The notes: generated from the sequence alone by a model not told the origin. Counted from the first letter of the stretch, positions 53,070-62,836 are shown. The stretch is 64,000 bases of DNA from Chryseobacterium gallinarum (GCF_001021975.1 NZ_CP009928.1:992001-1056000); one strand, 5' to 3'. Numbers and translations are program-made.

Positions 53070-55163
53070 TTAAAAAGTAGCTGCCGGAGCTGTTTCATTA
53101 TTAAGCTTTCTCTGAATTTCCGTTTTCTTTCCTTTTGAAAAATCATAGCTCAACCCCAATACAAACATAGATTTATTATTCATAATCTGTGTATGTACCC
53201 TATAATCTACTGCACTTTCGGAAAGGCTCTTCGTTTTATACTCTGAAGGCATACCGATCCAATACATTCCTGTTGAGAATGTCCAGTTTTTATGTTTATA
53301 GCTTACAAAAACATTATTCTGGTTTTCATTGGTATTAAGAAATGCTCCGCTGAGGCTATAAACAGGGATATTAAACTGGTACTGCAGCGAAAAGGATTTA
53401 TACTCTGATGACAGTACAAAATAATTACCTATAAGATCATTCTTAATAAGTGCTCCCTGGCTGTTTCTCACTAATTCCGAGGTAGGGGTAAGTACTGCTT
53501 TTACTACAAGAAGACTGTTTCCGAACGGCTTATAGGAACCGGTTAGCTGCACTCCGTACCTCTGGGCATTTTTTCCATTTTCGTATGTCAATGCATATCC
53601 TCCGAATTCATTATCCAAAACATAATACTGATTGATGATCCGGTCTGTATACCGGTAAAACAAGGTGGCATTAAAATCAAAGTATTTATTGTTAAAAGAA
53701 TACGTCAGATTATTGGAAAAAACCTGCTGAGATTTCAGGAAAGGATTACCTCTCTGTATTATATTGGGAGCCAGCTGTACCACATTGCTGCTCAACGCAC
53801 TACTCCACGGGCTTACCGGGCTATAACTTCCTGTATACCGTAGATTCTGATTATTCTTCAACTGGTAACCTAAAATAACCTTGGGAGTAAAGCTCCATTC
53901 GTCAAAAGTGTTTTCAGCACTTTTGTTATGGATATTAGTAAGGCCGGCACCAATACGGTAACTGAACTGGTCGGCTTTTCCTGAAAATTCGGTATAAAAA
54001 TACTGTTCAAGGTAATTTACTTTATACTGCGAATATCCCGCAAGATTGTTGAGATCATTCGAAATGGAAGAACTGGAAATACGATATCCGGAGGATAATT
54101 TCCCGGTCGTAAAATCGTGAACATGCGCAAGCTCTCCTACTACACTTGTCTGTTTTGCTTTAAGCATCATGTCATTATCGTAGACTGACAGCCCCGAACC
54201 TGTAATCCATTCTTTGGCCGTCTCCGAGGTATTGGTTGTATAGTGAGAACCTACCACATTAATGCTCACCTCATCTTTTTCACCTATTTTTTTAGAATAA
54301 TATACATCCAATTTGGGAATTACATAATCCGAACCGTTATTTTTAAACATGGCATGCTCTTCATTGGAATTGTCTGCAGTGAAGATACTTTGCCCGGTTC
54401 CTTTTGAAAACCTGCTGAAAATGTCCGTATTCAGTTTTACCTGTAAGGCATAATTATCGGGGACAAGACGGGTATACCGTAATGCTACACTCTGAAAAGT
54501 GTATCCGAAATGATCGGCCCTGTCTTCGTCAGAACGATAATGTTTTCCGTCCAGCTGGTAGTCATAAATACTATTGACTCTTCTGTCATTATAATCTCTC
54601 AGATTAAGGGAATATTCAAGGCCAAAATTATTTTTCCCTTTTGTATAATTGGCATAGGCAGAGCTATTCAGAAAACCTGTATTCAGTGCAAAAAAGGAAT
54701 CTGCCCCGAAAACATAACCGGTTTCGGTAGATCTTGTCAGGATATTAATCACTGTATCAGCTCTTGTTGACCATCTTGCCGGTGGAATGTCGTAATATTC
54801 CACTTTTACCACTTCAGCGGGAGCAATACTCCGGATGTGAAGATCGGTTGCTTCAATACCATTAATAAGAAATAGAGTGGTTCCTCCTTTGGTACTTGTA
54901 ATCGTGTTGGAAACAGGATCAAGCTGCAATTCGGGAAGCGTCTGAAGCAGATCTTTTGCATAACGGGCTTTTTCCAGCGCTTCTTTATCAAAAGTATAAA
55001 CGGCTTTATCTGCAAATTGTTTTTTACGCTGTGATTTTAAAATAACTGCCTGAATCTCTTTCGTTTTCGTTCCTTCCACCGTGTCATTTTGCTTCTCTTG
55101 TGAAAAAACAAAAATTCCACTAAGTAAAAATAAGGTATATATAGTTTTTTTCATGTTCCGCAT
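53070..55163 (-). CDS. TonB-dependent receptor (outer-membrane beta-barrel family)
   Basis: 697 residues from ATG 55163 (MRNMKKTIYTLFLL...), or 694 from the ATG at 55154; the longer in-frame start at 55202 would lie upstream of the -7 box. After the signal peptide (to FVFSQ) a plug of the compact type follows: IQAVILKSQRKKQFADKAVY, ATDLHIRSIAPAEVVKVEYY and PPARW...ADTVINILTR. The remainder is a C-terminal barrel with the last strands ending in the SYDFSKGKK tail. It is more like the non-Sus outer-membrane barrel family than SusC. Substrate unknown. Convergent with ribB. Confidence 0.9.
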   Translation of the reverse strand: MRNMKKTIYTLFLLSGIFVFSQEKQNDTVEGTKTKEIQAVILKSQRKKQFADKAVYTFDKEALEKARYAKDLLQTLPELQLDPVSNTITSTKGGTTLFLINGIEATDLHIRSIAPAEVVKVEYYDIPPARWSTRADTVINILTRSTETGYVFGADSFFALNTGFLNSSAYANYTKGKNNFGLEYSLNLRDYNDRRVNSIYDYQLDGKHYRSDEDRADHFGYTFQSVALRYTRLVPDNYALQVKLNTDIFSRFSKGTGQSIFTADNSNEEHAMFKNNGSDYVIPKLDVYYSKKIGEKDEVSINVVGSHYTTNTSETAKEWITGSGLSVYDNDMMLKAKQTSVVGELAHVHDFTTGKLSSGYRISSSSISNDLNNLAGYSQYKVNYLEQYFYTEFSGKADQFSYRIGAGLTNIHNKSAENTFDEWSFTPKVILGYQLKNNQNLRYTGSYSPVSPWSSALSSNVVQLAPNIIQRGNPFLKSQQVFSNNLTYSFNNKYFDFNATLFYRYTDRIINQYYVLDNEFGGYALTYENGKNAQRYGVQLTGSYKPFGNSLLVVKAVLTPTSELVRNSQGALIKNDLIGNYFVLSSEYKSFSLQYQFNIPVYSLSGAFLNTNENQNNVFVSYKHKNWTFSTGMYWIGMPSEYKTKSLSESAVDYRVHTQIMNNKSMFVLGLSYDFSKGKKTEIQRKLNNETAPAATF

Positions 55164-55186
55164 AGAATAGTACAGTACTGATAAGA

Positions 55187-55194
55187 CAAATCTA
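55187..55194 (-). promoter_or_regulatory. Candidate -7 box for the TonB-dependent receptor at 53070-55163
   Basis: TAGATTTG (minus strand) matches TAnnTTTG and ends 23 bases before the ATG at 55163. No good -33 element. A nearby TGTAAC lies at the wrong spacing for an ECF-type promoter. Confidence 0.4.
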
Positions 55195-55339
55195 ACTGCC
55201 AATTCGTTACATTTCAGTTTGAATCAGATAAAAAAAATACCTAAGTAATTGAAACTTATAAGTATTTTTTTCTAATAACAACTACAATACATTAAATTCA
55301 GCCCGTTTTTTGCTGTGACAATAGTATACCATAAAATAT

Positions 55340-56098
55340 ATGATTATGAAAAAGGCCAGTTTACTCTTTCTCAGTATTCTGTTTTCAAAAGCGGAAGCAC
55401 AGGAAAGCCAGAATATCCGGACAGATAAAATGAATATCATAAAGACTAATGTTACAGCCTATACTTTCAGAAATATCAATTTATCTTATGAAAGAGTCAT
55501 TAATCAATGGTTTTCTTTAAATATAGGCTTCGGAACCATGCCTGAAGGGAAAGTTCCGTTCATCAACGCCTTTCTGAAAGATGAAGATGAAAAAAGATTC
55601 CAAAATCTCAGGGTAAAAGCAACTCAATTTACAGTAGAGCCCAGATTTTATCTTGGAAAAGGATATGGAAAAGGCTTCTACCTTGCCCCTTACTACCGCT
55701 ATTCCAATGTTTCATCCAATACTTTCGACTTTTACTATGATTATAACGGACCCAACGGAATTACTTACCCCATCCCCATTAAAGGACAAGGAAGCACTAA
55801 CGGGAATAGTGGCGGACTGATGGCCGGAGTACAATTTTTTCTTACCCGAAGTCGCAATCTCGTCCTTGATTTCTGGATTGCCGGTGCTCACTACGGAAGC
55901 GGAAAAGGCGATTTTACCATGACCTCTGACTACGTGCTTACCCCGGACATGCAGGCACAGCTTAAAAGAGAAATAGAAAAACTGGATATCCCTTTTGTAA
56001 AATATACCGTAGAAACAAATGCCAACGGTGCCAGAATAAAAATAGACGGTCCATGGGCAGGTTTTAGAAGCGGGCTTTCTTTAGGATACAGATTTTAA
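55340..56098 (+). CDS. Outer-membrane barrel protein (DUF3575-like)
   Basis: 252 residues with a signal peptide (MIMKKASLLFLSILFSKAEAQ; an ATG two codons later is an alternative start). The mature part has repeated amphipathic strands (NLSYERVINQWFSLNIGFGT, TQFTVEPRFYLGKGYGKGF, YLAPYYRYSN) and ends LSLGYRF with the C-terminal Phe of barrels. Fits DUF3575-like barrels. Function unknown. Divergent from the receptor gene. Confidence 0.75.
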   Translation: MIMKKASLLFLSILFSKAEAQESQNIRTDKMNIIKTNVTAYTFRNINLSYERVINQWFSLNIGFGTMPEGKVPFINAFLKDEDEKRFQNLRVKATQFTVEPRFYLGKGYGKGFYLAPYYRYSNVSSNTFDFYYDYNGPNGITYPIPIKGQGSTNGNSGGLMAGVQFFLTRSRNLVLDFWIAGAHYGSGKGDFTMTSDYVLTPDMQAQLKREIEKLDIPFVKYTVETNANGARIKIDGPWAGFRSGLSLGYRF

Positions 56099-56118
56099 AA
56101 ACAATATCATTTACTGTA

Positions 56119-56149
56119 AAACCGTTCTTCCCGGTACGGTTTATTTTTA
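56119..56149 (+). terminator. Terminator after the barrel gene
   Basis: AAACCGT / ACGGTTT stem with a 10-base loop, followed by ATTTTTAG. Confidence 0.7.
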
Positions 56150-56196
56150 GATGAAATTTGTATATTGCCTTCCATTATCAGAATTCCCCGGAAAAT

Positions 56197-57489
56197 ATGA
56201 ACTCTTCCTCAATCACCACTGCCCAGAGAATCAAAGCGATTGTGGGCGGATCAATCGGAAATCTTGTAGAATGGTATGATTGGTATGCGTATGCAGCCTT
56301 TGCAATTTATTTTTCTCATTCTTTTTTTCCGGATTCCGACCTGAATGCCCAGTTGATGAACACCGCAGGAATTTTTGCTGTTGGCTTTTTGATGCGCCCC
56401 ATCGGAGGATGGCTGTTCGGAAGCATTGCCGATAAAATAGGAAGAAAAAAAGCCATGACCTTCTCCGTATTGCTTATGTCCTTCGGATCACTTCTTATCG
56501 CCCTTACTCCAACCTATACAACCATAGGAATTCTGGCGCCACTCCTGCTTTTAACAGCCCGGTTATTACAGGGGCTGAGTGTTGGCGGTGAATATGGGGT
56601 ATCTGCCACCTATCTTAGTGAAATGGCTACCCAGGACCGAAGAGGATTTTATTCCAGCTTTCAATATGTAACATTAATCGGCGGACAGCTTATAGCGCTG
56701 GGAATTCAGCTTATTTTACAAAAGTTACTGTTAACGGAAGCCCAACTTGAAGACTGGGGATGGAGAATTCCGTTTGTTATCGGAGCAATGCTTTCCATTA
56801 TTGCTTTATATTTACGTGCCAATCTGCATGAAACCGAAGCTTTTGAAAACCAAAAAAAAGTCAGTGGAAAGAAAAAAGGAACCGTTAAAGAGCTTCTCAA
56901 ACATCCCAGAGCCCTGCTTACTGTAGTTGGGCTGACCTTGGGCGGCACACTGGCATTCTATACTTACACAACGTATATGCAGAAATTCCTGGTGAACACC
57001 GTTCATCTGACTAAGGAAGAATCTACATTAATCTCTTTTATTTCCTTATTTATTTTTGCGTGTCTCCAGCCTGTATTCGGGGGCTTATCTGATAAAATAG
57101 GAAGACGGCCTCTTCTGTTAAGCTTCGGTGTTCTGGGAACTTTGTGTACAGTACCGCTTCTTACCGCCCTGAGCAATACGACTTCCATGTGGACAGCTTT
57201 TTTGTTGATTATGGTATCCCTGATTATTGTGAGCGGATATACTTCTATTAATGCTGTGGTAAAGGCAGAGCTATTTCCTTCCGAGATCAGAGCTCTTGGA
57301 GTAGGCCTTCCGTATGCACTCACGGTGGCTGTTTTTGGAGGAACGGCAGAATATATTGCGCTTTGGTTTAAAAAAACCGGAACAGAAGAATATTTTTACT
57401 GGTATATCACAGCCTGTATTTTCTTCTCACTCATCGTCTATATAAGAATGAGGGACACTAAAAAGACATCAGCACTGGATCAGGATTAA
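56197..57489 (+). CDS. MHS-type MFS transporter (KgtP/alpha-ketoglutarate permease-like)
   Basis: 430 residues from the ATG at 56197 (MNSSSITTAQRIKAIVG); the in-frame TTG at 56158 adds residues that are not part of the family. Twelve membrane helices. The start GGSIGNLVEWYDWYAYAAFA and the loop FGSIADKIGRKKAMTFSVLL, GLSVGGEYGVSATYLSEMA and FGGLSDKIGRRPLLL are typical of the metabolite:H+ symporter group (KgtP, ProP). Probable organic acid or osmolyte uptake; exact substrate unknown. Strong terminator follows. Confidence 0.92.
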   Translation: MNSSSITTAQRIKAIVGGSIGNLVEWYDWYAYAAFAIYFSHSFFPDSDLNAQLMNTAGIFAVGFLMRPIGGWLFGSIADKIGRKKAMTFSVLLMSFGSLLIALTPTYTTIGILAPLLLLTARLLQGLSVGGEYGVSATYLSEMATQDRRGFYSSFQYVTLIGGQLIALGIQLILQKLLLTEAQLEDWGWRIPFVIGAMLSIIALYLRANLHETEAFENQKKVSGKKKGTVKELLKHPRALLTVVGLTLGGTLAFYTYTTYMQKFLVNTVHLTKEESTLISFISLFIFACLQPVFGGLSDKIGRRPLLLSFGVLGTLCTVPLLTALSNTTSMWTAFLLIMVSLIIVSGYTSINAVVKAELFPSEIRALGVGLPYALTVAVFGGTAEYIALWFKKTGTEEYFYWYITACIFFSLIVYIRMRDTKKTSALDQD

Positions 57490-57601
57490 CCGCTGAAATC
57501 GGGAATTTATGACAATAAAATAGATCATTCGACCCATAATAGGCTTGAAGTTATTCTGATAATTCTTGTCTGAACTTACGTTAAATAAATTGCCCTCAAG
57601 A

Positions 57602-57634
57602 AACCGGCGGCGCAGATTCTCTGCGCCGCCGGTT
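57602..57634. terminator. Strong GC-rich terminator
   Basis: Perfect 15-base stem AACCGGCGGCGCAGA / TCTGCGCCGCCGGTT with a TTC loop. It lies between the convergent MFS gene and the small gene at 57640; flanked by AAG and GTATTTTA. Confidence 0.9.
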
Positions 57635-57639
57635 GTATT

Positions 57640-57855
57640 TTAATGATAGGCTTGTTTAAATTTTTCAATAATACTGTCCAGATTATGTCGCTGGACATAC
57701 ACACTTTTTACCTCTTCATACCTTGGCGATTTGTAAAAAACTTCATGGAAATCCATACTTCCGTTTCCTACTTTCACAACTTTCTGTACTTCGATATTCA
57801 GCTTCTTTAATTCGTCTTTAAAGACTTTAAATTCATCTTGGATACTACTGCTCAT
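57640..57855 (-). CDS. Small hypothetical acidic/basic cytoplasmic protein
   Basis: 71 residues: MSSSIQDEFKVFKDELKKLN, then EVQKVVKVGNGSMDFHEVFY. A mostly helical small protein with no signal peptide. The family is unknown to me. The ORF ends against the strong terminator and has the length and codon use of a real gene. Confidence 0.65.
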   Translation of the reverse strand: MSSSIQDEFKVFKDELKKLNIEVQKVVKVGNGSMDFHEVFYKSPRYEEVKSVYVQRHNLDSIIEKFKQAYH

Positions 57856-58233
57856 TTATATTTTATAGATTTTAGTTAAAAATTCCAACTTAATGCCATA
57901 CCCCTCTAATATTCCGGGTAAAGGTTTAAATATTTAATAAATTTAAAAACTTTTCTCAATATAAACACCATACATCCATTATTTTTTTGTTTTATCTAAC
58001 AAAATCAACAAAATGATGTTTATTTTTACAATCAATACTTCTTACGTTATATACAATAGCAAAACAAAATACCTAATTGCCGTTTATGATCTGCAGCAAG
58101 TCCCTGGCAAAAACCATTTAAAACAGTCCCTGCAGATATTCGAAATATTTTTGAAAAAAAATTAAAAAATAAATGTAACATTTTAAAAAGGTTGGTCTCT
58201 AAAAGGCAAATAAACCTTTAAACTTTGGAAATC
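57856..58233. other. Spacer upstream of the ECF sigma operon
   Basis: 378 bases, AT-rich. Contains only the promoter-like sequence at 58174-58200 and two copies of a CCCTG...CAG pattern (58093-58136). No gene seen. Confidence 0.4.
58174..58200 (+). promoter_or_regulatory. ECF-type promoter of the sigma-factor operon (TGTAAC-N15-GTCTCT)
   Basis: TGTAACA (58174-58180) and GTCTCT (58195-58200), with 15 bases between TGTAAC and GTCTCT, look like an ECF sigma -35/-10 pair rather than TTTG/TAnnTTTG. It sits 34 bases upstream of the first ATG of an operon that encodes an ECF sigma factor, so autoregulation is likely. Confidence 0.55.
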
Positions 58234-59085
58234 ATGAAAAAAATCAAATTCCTTCTTATCCTGATGTTATTTTTCGCTGCTTTATGTAATGTATTTGGTC
58301 AGGAAAAATCATATCCGTTCGAAGTCAGGAAAACCGGAAATGGCAGCCGGGCTTTAATCTTTATTCCGGGCTTTGCCTCTTCAGGTGAGGTATGGAACGA
58401 AACCATTGCAAAATTTGAAAACAAGTATACTTGTTATGTTCTCACTATGGCAGGATTTGCCGGCGTGAAAGCTAATGCTGATGCCAGTTTTACAGATTGG
58501 GAAAAAGAAATTGCAGCCTATATAAAAAATAATAAGATTGAAAAGCCGGTTATTATCGGACATAGCATGGGTGGCGGACTGGCCCTGGCCATTGCAGCAG
58601 ACTATCCTGAACTCCCAGGTAAAATAGTAATCGTAGATACACTTCCTTGTCTGGCAGCGTTGTCTGATCCGGATTTTACATCCAAAGAAAACAATGACTG
58701 CACTTCTACCATTAATAAATTATCTGCAATGACAGATGAACAATTCCGTCAAATGCAAAACCAATCCATCCCTCGTCTTTTAGCAGATACTTCTATGCAG
58801 GAAACCGTTATTGGCTGGAGTATGAAATCAGACAGAAAAACATTTGCCAAAATGTATTGTGATTTTTCCAATACAGATCTCAGGGAAAAGATAAAATCCA
58901 TACAATGTCCATCTCTTATTTTACTGGAATCTTTTTTTATAAACCTTAAACCCAGTATTGAAGGGCAATATAAAAACCTGAAAAATGCTAACTTTCAATA
59001 TGCCTCAAAAGGGCTCCATTTTATTATGTATGATGATAAAGAATGGTACTTTAATCAGCTGAATAACTTCTTATCTGCACATTAA
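58234..59085 (+). CDS. Secreted alpha/beta hydrolase, first gene of ECF operon
   Basis: 283 residues from the ATG at 58234; the TTG three codons earlier is unlikely. Signal peptide MKKIKFLLILMLFFAALCNVFGQ. The fold motifs are LIFIPGFASSGEVW (oxyanion), VIIGHSMGGGLALAIAA (nucleophile Ser) and a C-terminal GLHFIMYDDKEW (His); an Asp is expected between. It may act on cell-envelope esters or a stress metabolite. The stop overlaps the sigma-factor start by one base (TAATG). Confidence 0.88.
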   Translation: MKKIKFLLILMLFFAALCNVFGQEKSYPFEVRKTGNGSRALIFIPGFASSGEVWNETIAKFENKYTCYVLTMAGFAGVKANADASFTDWEKEIAAYIKNNKIEKPVIIGHSMGGGLALAIAADYPELPGKIVIVDTLPCLAALSDPDFTSKENNDCTSTINKLSAMTDEQFRQMQNQSIPRLLADTSMQETVIGWSMKSDRKTFAKMYCDFSNTDLREKIKSIQCPSLILLESFFINLKPSIEGQYKNLKNANFQYASKGLHFIMYDDKEWYFNQLNNFLSAH

Positions 59086-59555
59086 TGATATTTGAAGATA
59101 TATATGAGCTCTACTGGCAAAGGATATTCCGTTTGTGTATGGGATATGTTAATGATGCTGAACTCGCGCAGGATCTGGCCCAGGAAACATTTATCATTGT
59201 CTGGCAGCAGCTCCCGAAATTCAGGAATGAATCCGCTATCGGTACATGGATTTTCAGAATTGCCTCCAACAATTGCCTGCGTCAGATTGAAAAAGAAAAA
59301 AAATTTTCTAAAACCGGCCTTCCTGCTCATCTGGAGGAAAAAAAGCAGGAATCTATGGAGCCTCAGATACAGCTGCTGTACCAGTTTATCTCTGAGCTGC
59401 CTGAAACAGACAGGATTATTATTTCTTTGGAACTGGAAGAAGTAAAACAAGCAGAAATAGCCCTTATCACAGGACTGTCAGAAGCCAACATACGGGTGAA
59501 AATCTACCGGATCAAGGAAAAATTAACTAAAAAATTCAAAGAAAATGGATACTAA
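59085..59555 (+). CDS. ECF RNA polymerase sigma factor (sigma-70 family)
   Basis: 156 residues. Region 2: IYELYWQRIFRLCMGYVND, AQDLAQETFIIVWQQL and IGTWIFRIASNNCLRQIEKE. Region 4 (about 98-150): LPETDRIIISLELEE...QAEIALITGLSEANIRVKIY. No region 3, as in ECF sigmas. Embedded by overlap between a hydrolase (1 base) and a membrane protein (11 bases). Probably recognises the TGTAAC/GTCTCT sequence upstream. Confidence 0.93.
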   Translation: MIFEDIYELYWQRIFRLCMGYVNDAELAQDLAQETFIIVWQQLPKFRNESAIGTWIFRIASNNCLRQIEKEKKFSKTGLPAHLEEKKQESMEPQIQLLYQFISELPETDRIIISLELEEVKQAEIALITGLSEANIRVKIYRIKEKLTKKFKENGY

Positions 59556-60138
59556 TATTGATTTCAAAAATATATGGAAACAACAAACTTCCCATCAACC
59601 AAGCATTGAAGAACTGCTTGGCAAACTGAAACAATTCAGGCTTGAAAATCTGCGCAAACTTATTCTTATCAACATCATGTTGATCATAACCTCTTTAGGT
59701 ATTGCTTTTATCTGGTATCGTTATCAGCCTCAGCTTGTCACTACGAAAATCGGGATTGTGCTCGTTATCCTGGCAATGTTGATTTTTCTGTGTGCTTATA
59801 ACAGGCTATTTATGGTTTTTTACAAGATTGACAATACCCAAACCAATCAGGAGTACCTGCAAAGCCTTTATATTGTAAAGGGTAAACAAAAATTTATGCA
59901 GACTACCATGCTGAATATATATTTTATGATACTGTTTCTGGGATTATGCTTTTATATGTACGAATACACTTTGAAAATGTCAGTTATACCGGCCATTATT
60001 GCTTACACTGCCGTCTTATTCTGGATAGGTTTCAACTGGTTTTATATAAGGCCGAGAACAATCAGGAAGCAACAGGCTAAAATTGATGGATTAATTAATA
60101 AATTTGAAGAAATAAATAATCAGTTTAAAGAATTATGA
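59545..60138 (+). CDS. Membrane protein, candidate anti-sigma partner
   Basis: 197 residues. A soluble N-terminal ~37 residues (FKNIWKQQTSHQPSIEELL) is followed by two helix pairs (about 38-58, 67-90, 118-140, 145-165) and a charged tail with a coiled coil. The gene overlaps the sigma gene by 11 bases. Anti-sigma factors usually lie next to ECF sigmas, but this has no classic ZAS domain, so the anti-sigma role is an inference from position. Confidence 0.7.
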   Translation: MDTNIDFKNIWKQQTSHQPSIEELLGKLKQFRLENLRKLILINIMLIITSLGIAFIWYRYQPQLVTTKIGIVLVILAMLIFLCAYNRLFMVFYKIDNTQTNQEYLQSLYIVKGKQKFMQTTMLNIYFMILFLGLCFYMYEYTLKMSVIPAIIAYTAVLFWIGFNWFYIRPRTIRKQQAKIDGLINKFEEINNQFKEL

Positions 60139-60749
60139 ACACACCTGATCCTAAAAGCCACTGGGAAAATGTTTACGAAACCAAAAATCCGGACCAGGTA
60201 AGCTGGACTCAGAAAAAACCTCAGACTTCTCTTGCCTTCATCCATTCTTCTGGATTAGGAAAAGATGCCAAAATCATCGATATTGGAGGCGGCGACAGCA
60301 ATCTTGTAGATTTCCTCCTTGAGGAAGGCTACGAAAATATCACCGTTCTTGATATTTCTTCCAAAGCCTTAGAGAAAGCCAGACAACGCCTGGGAAAAGC
60401 TGCTGACAAAGTAAAATGGATCACTGCGGATATTACTGCATTTGAACCTGCTGAAACCTATGACATCTGGCATGACAGAGCAGCATTCCATTTTCTGACC
60501 ACTGCAGAACAGATATCCCAATATGTCAGCATTGCCGGAAAAAATACCAGCCATTTTATGATTTTGGGAACTTTTTCCACGAAAGGACCCACCCAATGCA
60601 GCGGGCTGGATATTCAGCAATATGATGAACACTCTTTATCTCAGCAGTTTGAGCAAGATTTTGAAAAAATAAAGTGCATTACTGAAGAGCATATAACCCC
60701 CTTCGGTACGACCCAACATTTTGTTTTTTGTAGTTTTAAGAAGGTCTGA
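60135..60749 (+). CDS. Class I SAM-dependent methyltransferase
   Basis: 204 residues with SAM-site motif I VIDIGGGDSNLVDFLL, an acidic VLDISSKALEKAR strand end, motif IYDIWHDRAAFHFLT and a late beta hairpin. Overlaps the membrane gene by four bases (ATGA), so it is the last gene of the ECF operon. Substrate not evident; similar proteins act on small thiols (thiopurine or tellurite methyltransferase-like). Confidence 0.88.
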   Translation: MNTPDPKSHWENVYETKNPDQVSWTQKKPQTSLAFIHSSGLGKDAKIIDIGGGDSNLVDFLLEEGYENITVLDISSKALEKARQRLGKAADKVKWITADITAFEPAETYDIWHDRAAFHFLTTAEQISQYVSIAGKNTSHFMILGTFSTKGPTQCSGLDIQQYDEHSLSQQFEQDFEKIKCITEEHITPFGTTQHFVFCSFKKV

Positions 60750-60871
60750 GCTTTTTAAAAAGGTAAGCCTGATGCATCAGACTTGTGTAGCAAGCCGGAA
60801 ATCTCAAAACCATTGCAAAAAAAGTCCCGGATCAATAGGCTGATGCCTGGAAAAAAACTTCGGAATAACCC

Positions 60872-62635
60872 CTATGAATTATGATTTTTCTCTTCTTCCA
60901 TTTCTACTTCATGGCGCAGCTGGGCTTTGTAAAGGGTAGCATAATATCCGTTTTTATCTAAAAGCTCCAGATGCTTCCCTTCTTCCACAATTTTACCATG
61001 CTCCATAACAATAATCTTATCTGCTTTTTCAATGGTTGAAAGCCTGTGTGCTATAATAATTGATGTCCTGTTTTTGGTAATCTTTTCTGTAGCCCTCTGG
61101 ATCAGTTTTTCACTTTCATGGTCGATAGAAGAGGTAGCTTCATCCAATATCAGGATTTTGGGATCGGATAAATATGCTCTAAGGAAGGACAACAATTGCC
61201 TCTGGCCTAAAGAAATGGAAGAGCCTCTTTCACTTACTACATAATCGTATCCGCCTGGCAGCTGTTCGATGAACTGGTCTACTTCAATTTCCCTGGCTCC
61301 GGCTTTTATTTTATCCAGGGTAATGCTGTCATCACCGAAAGAAAGATTTTCAAAAATACTTCCATGGAAAAGGAAAACATCCTGCAAGACAACCCCGATA
61401 TGACTTCTCAGGTTATAAAGCTCGTAATCTTTTAAATCTACATCATCAATGAGAATACTCCCCGAATTAATATCGTAAAGCCTTGTAATCAGGCTGATGA
61501 TCGTAGATTTTCCTGCACCGGTAGCTCCTACAATCGCTACAGTTTCTCCCGGATTTACTTTAAAATCAATTCCTTTAAGAACTTCCTGCTTTTCATCATA
61601 CGCAAAATGCACTTTCCGGAATTCTATTTTTCCGGCAAAATGATCTTTTTTTACCGTTCCGGTATTAGGCATTGAATTTTCTTCGTCCATGAGTCCCAAT
61701 ACCCTTTCTGCCCCTACAATACCTCTCTGAATGTTATTGAAACGATCGGCAATCTGTCTGAGCGGACGGATCAGCATTGAAATATACTGAATAAAAGCAA
61801 TAACCACTCCCGCGCTGATGGTAATATATCCTCCATAAAACAGGATAAAACCGATGAACAATGAAGAAATAAGTTCCACTACGGGAAAGAATAAAGAAAA
61901 GATGAAAACTGTTCTCAGCAGAGCTCCTTTCAGGGTAATGTTAATATCATCAAATTTTTTATATTCGGCTTCCTGTCTGTTGAACACCTGGATAATCGGC
62001 ATTCCTGCAAGCCTTTCCTGTACAAATGAATTTTGAGTTGCCGTCCAGTTTCTTTCATCCCCGAATGCCTTTTTGAGCCTTTTCTGAAAAAACCTTGTAA
62101 TAACTACCATCAAAGGCAGAATAGCCAAGGTAATATAACTTAAATGGACATTGGTACTGAACATCATGATCAATACAAATATAATTCTCAGAATATCTCC
62201 AAAAACCATCAGAAACCCGTCTGTATACACAGTCGCAATTGTTTCCACATCTCCTACGGCACGGGTTACCAGTTGCCCGATCGGTGTTTTATCAAAAAAT
62301 GAAGTTCTGAAATAAATCAGCTTGGCATATAATCGTTCTCTGATATCACGGATAACATTCTGTGAAATGAAATTGGAAAAATAAACCAGGAAAAAGTTTA
62401 GAATAGTTTCTGCAAATACCAATCCTACTAAAATATAGATATGTTTCATCATCAAAGCCTTATCTTTCAGCTTTGTAATATCATTATCCACTACTTCCAT
62501 GGTAAGATAAGGCCTGTAGGTAGAAACGATTGAAAGTATGACAGAAATTATCAAAGTGAGGATAAACCAAGAACGAAATTTCATTCCGATAAAGAACAAC
62601 CTCTTTATAATTCCCCAGGTATCTTGTTTTTTCAT
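60872..62635 (-). CDS. ABC exporter, fused membrane and ATPase domains
   Basis: 587 residues. Six helices in residues 1-310 (type IV exporter transmembrane domain), then an ATPase domain: Walker A VGATGAGKSTI, Q-loop VLQDVFLF, signature GSSISLGQRQLLSF, Walker B ILILDEATSSID and H-loop IIIAHRLST. Works as a homo- or heterodimer (MsbA/MdlB-like) to export lipids or drugs. Substrate not known. Probably alone: no adjacent partner on the same strand. Confidence 0.95.
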   Translation of the reverse strand: MKKQDTWGIIKRLFFIGMKFRSWFILTLIISVILSIVSTYRPYLTMEVVDNDITKLKDKALMMKHIYILVGLVFAETILNFFLVYFSNFISQNVIRDIRERLYAKLIYFRTSFFDKTPIGQLVTRAVGDVETIATVYTDGFLMVFGDILRIIFVLIMMFSTNVHLSYITLAILPLMVVITRFFQKRLKKAFGDERNWTATQNSFVQERLAGMPIIQVFNRQEAEYKKFDDINITLKGALLRTVFIFSLFFPVVELISSLFIGFILFYGGYITISAGVVIAFIQYISMLIRPLRQIADRFNNIQRGIVGAERVLGLMDEENSMPNTGTVKKDHFAGKIEFRKVHFAYDEKQEVLKGIDFKVNPGETVAIVGATGAGKSTIISLITRLYDINSGSILIDDVDLKDYELYNLRSHIGVVLQDVFLFHGSIFENLSFGDDSITLDKIKAGAREIEVDQFIEQLPGGYDYVVSERGSSISLGQRQLLSFLRAYLSDPKILILDEATSSIDHESEKLIQRATEKITKNRTSIIIAHRLSTIEKADKIIVMEHGKIVEEGKHLELLDKNGYYATLYKAQLRHEVEMEEEKNHNS

Positions 62636-62836
62636 TGTTCGGATCGAAGAAAAGAATTAAAGTCTATGCAAAAATAATACTTTATAACGGGACTGCCTTT
62701 ACAAGTTTTGCAAATCGTCATAGAAAATTCCGGATACCTGTTATTTACAGAATGAATGGAGCGGATGATTAGAAGGTAGAGAGACTGCAAAGGTTTATCG
62801 GTCTAATATCATTTATCATCTGATATCTGCTCTCCA

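Noticed and set aside
55170..55220. Possible ECF-type promoter (TGTAAC...GTCTTA) for the TonB-dependent receptor
   Set aside because: The spacing is 18 bases against 15 at the ECF operon and a good TAnnTTTG box lies between, so the housekeeping promoter is more likely.
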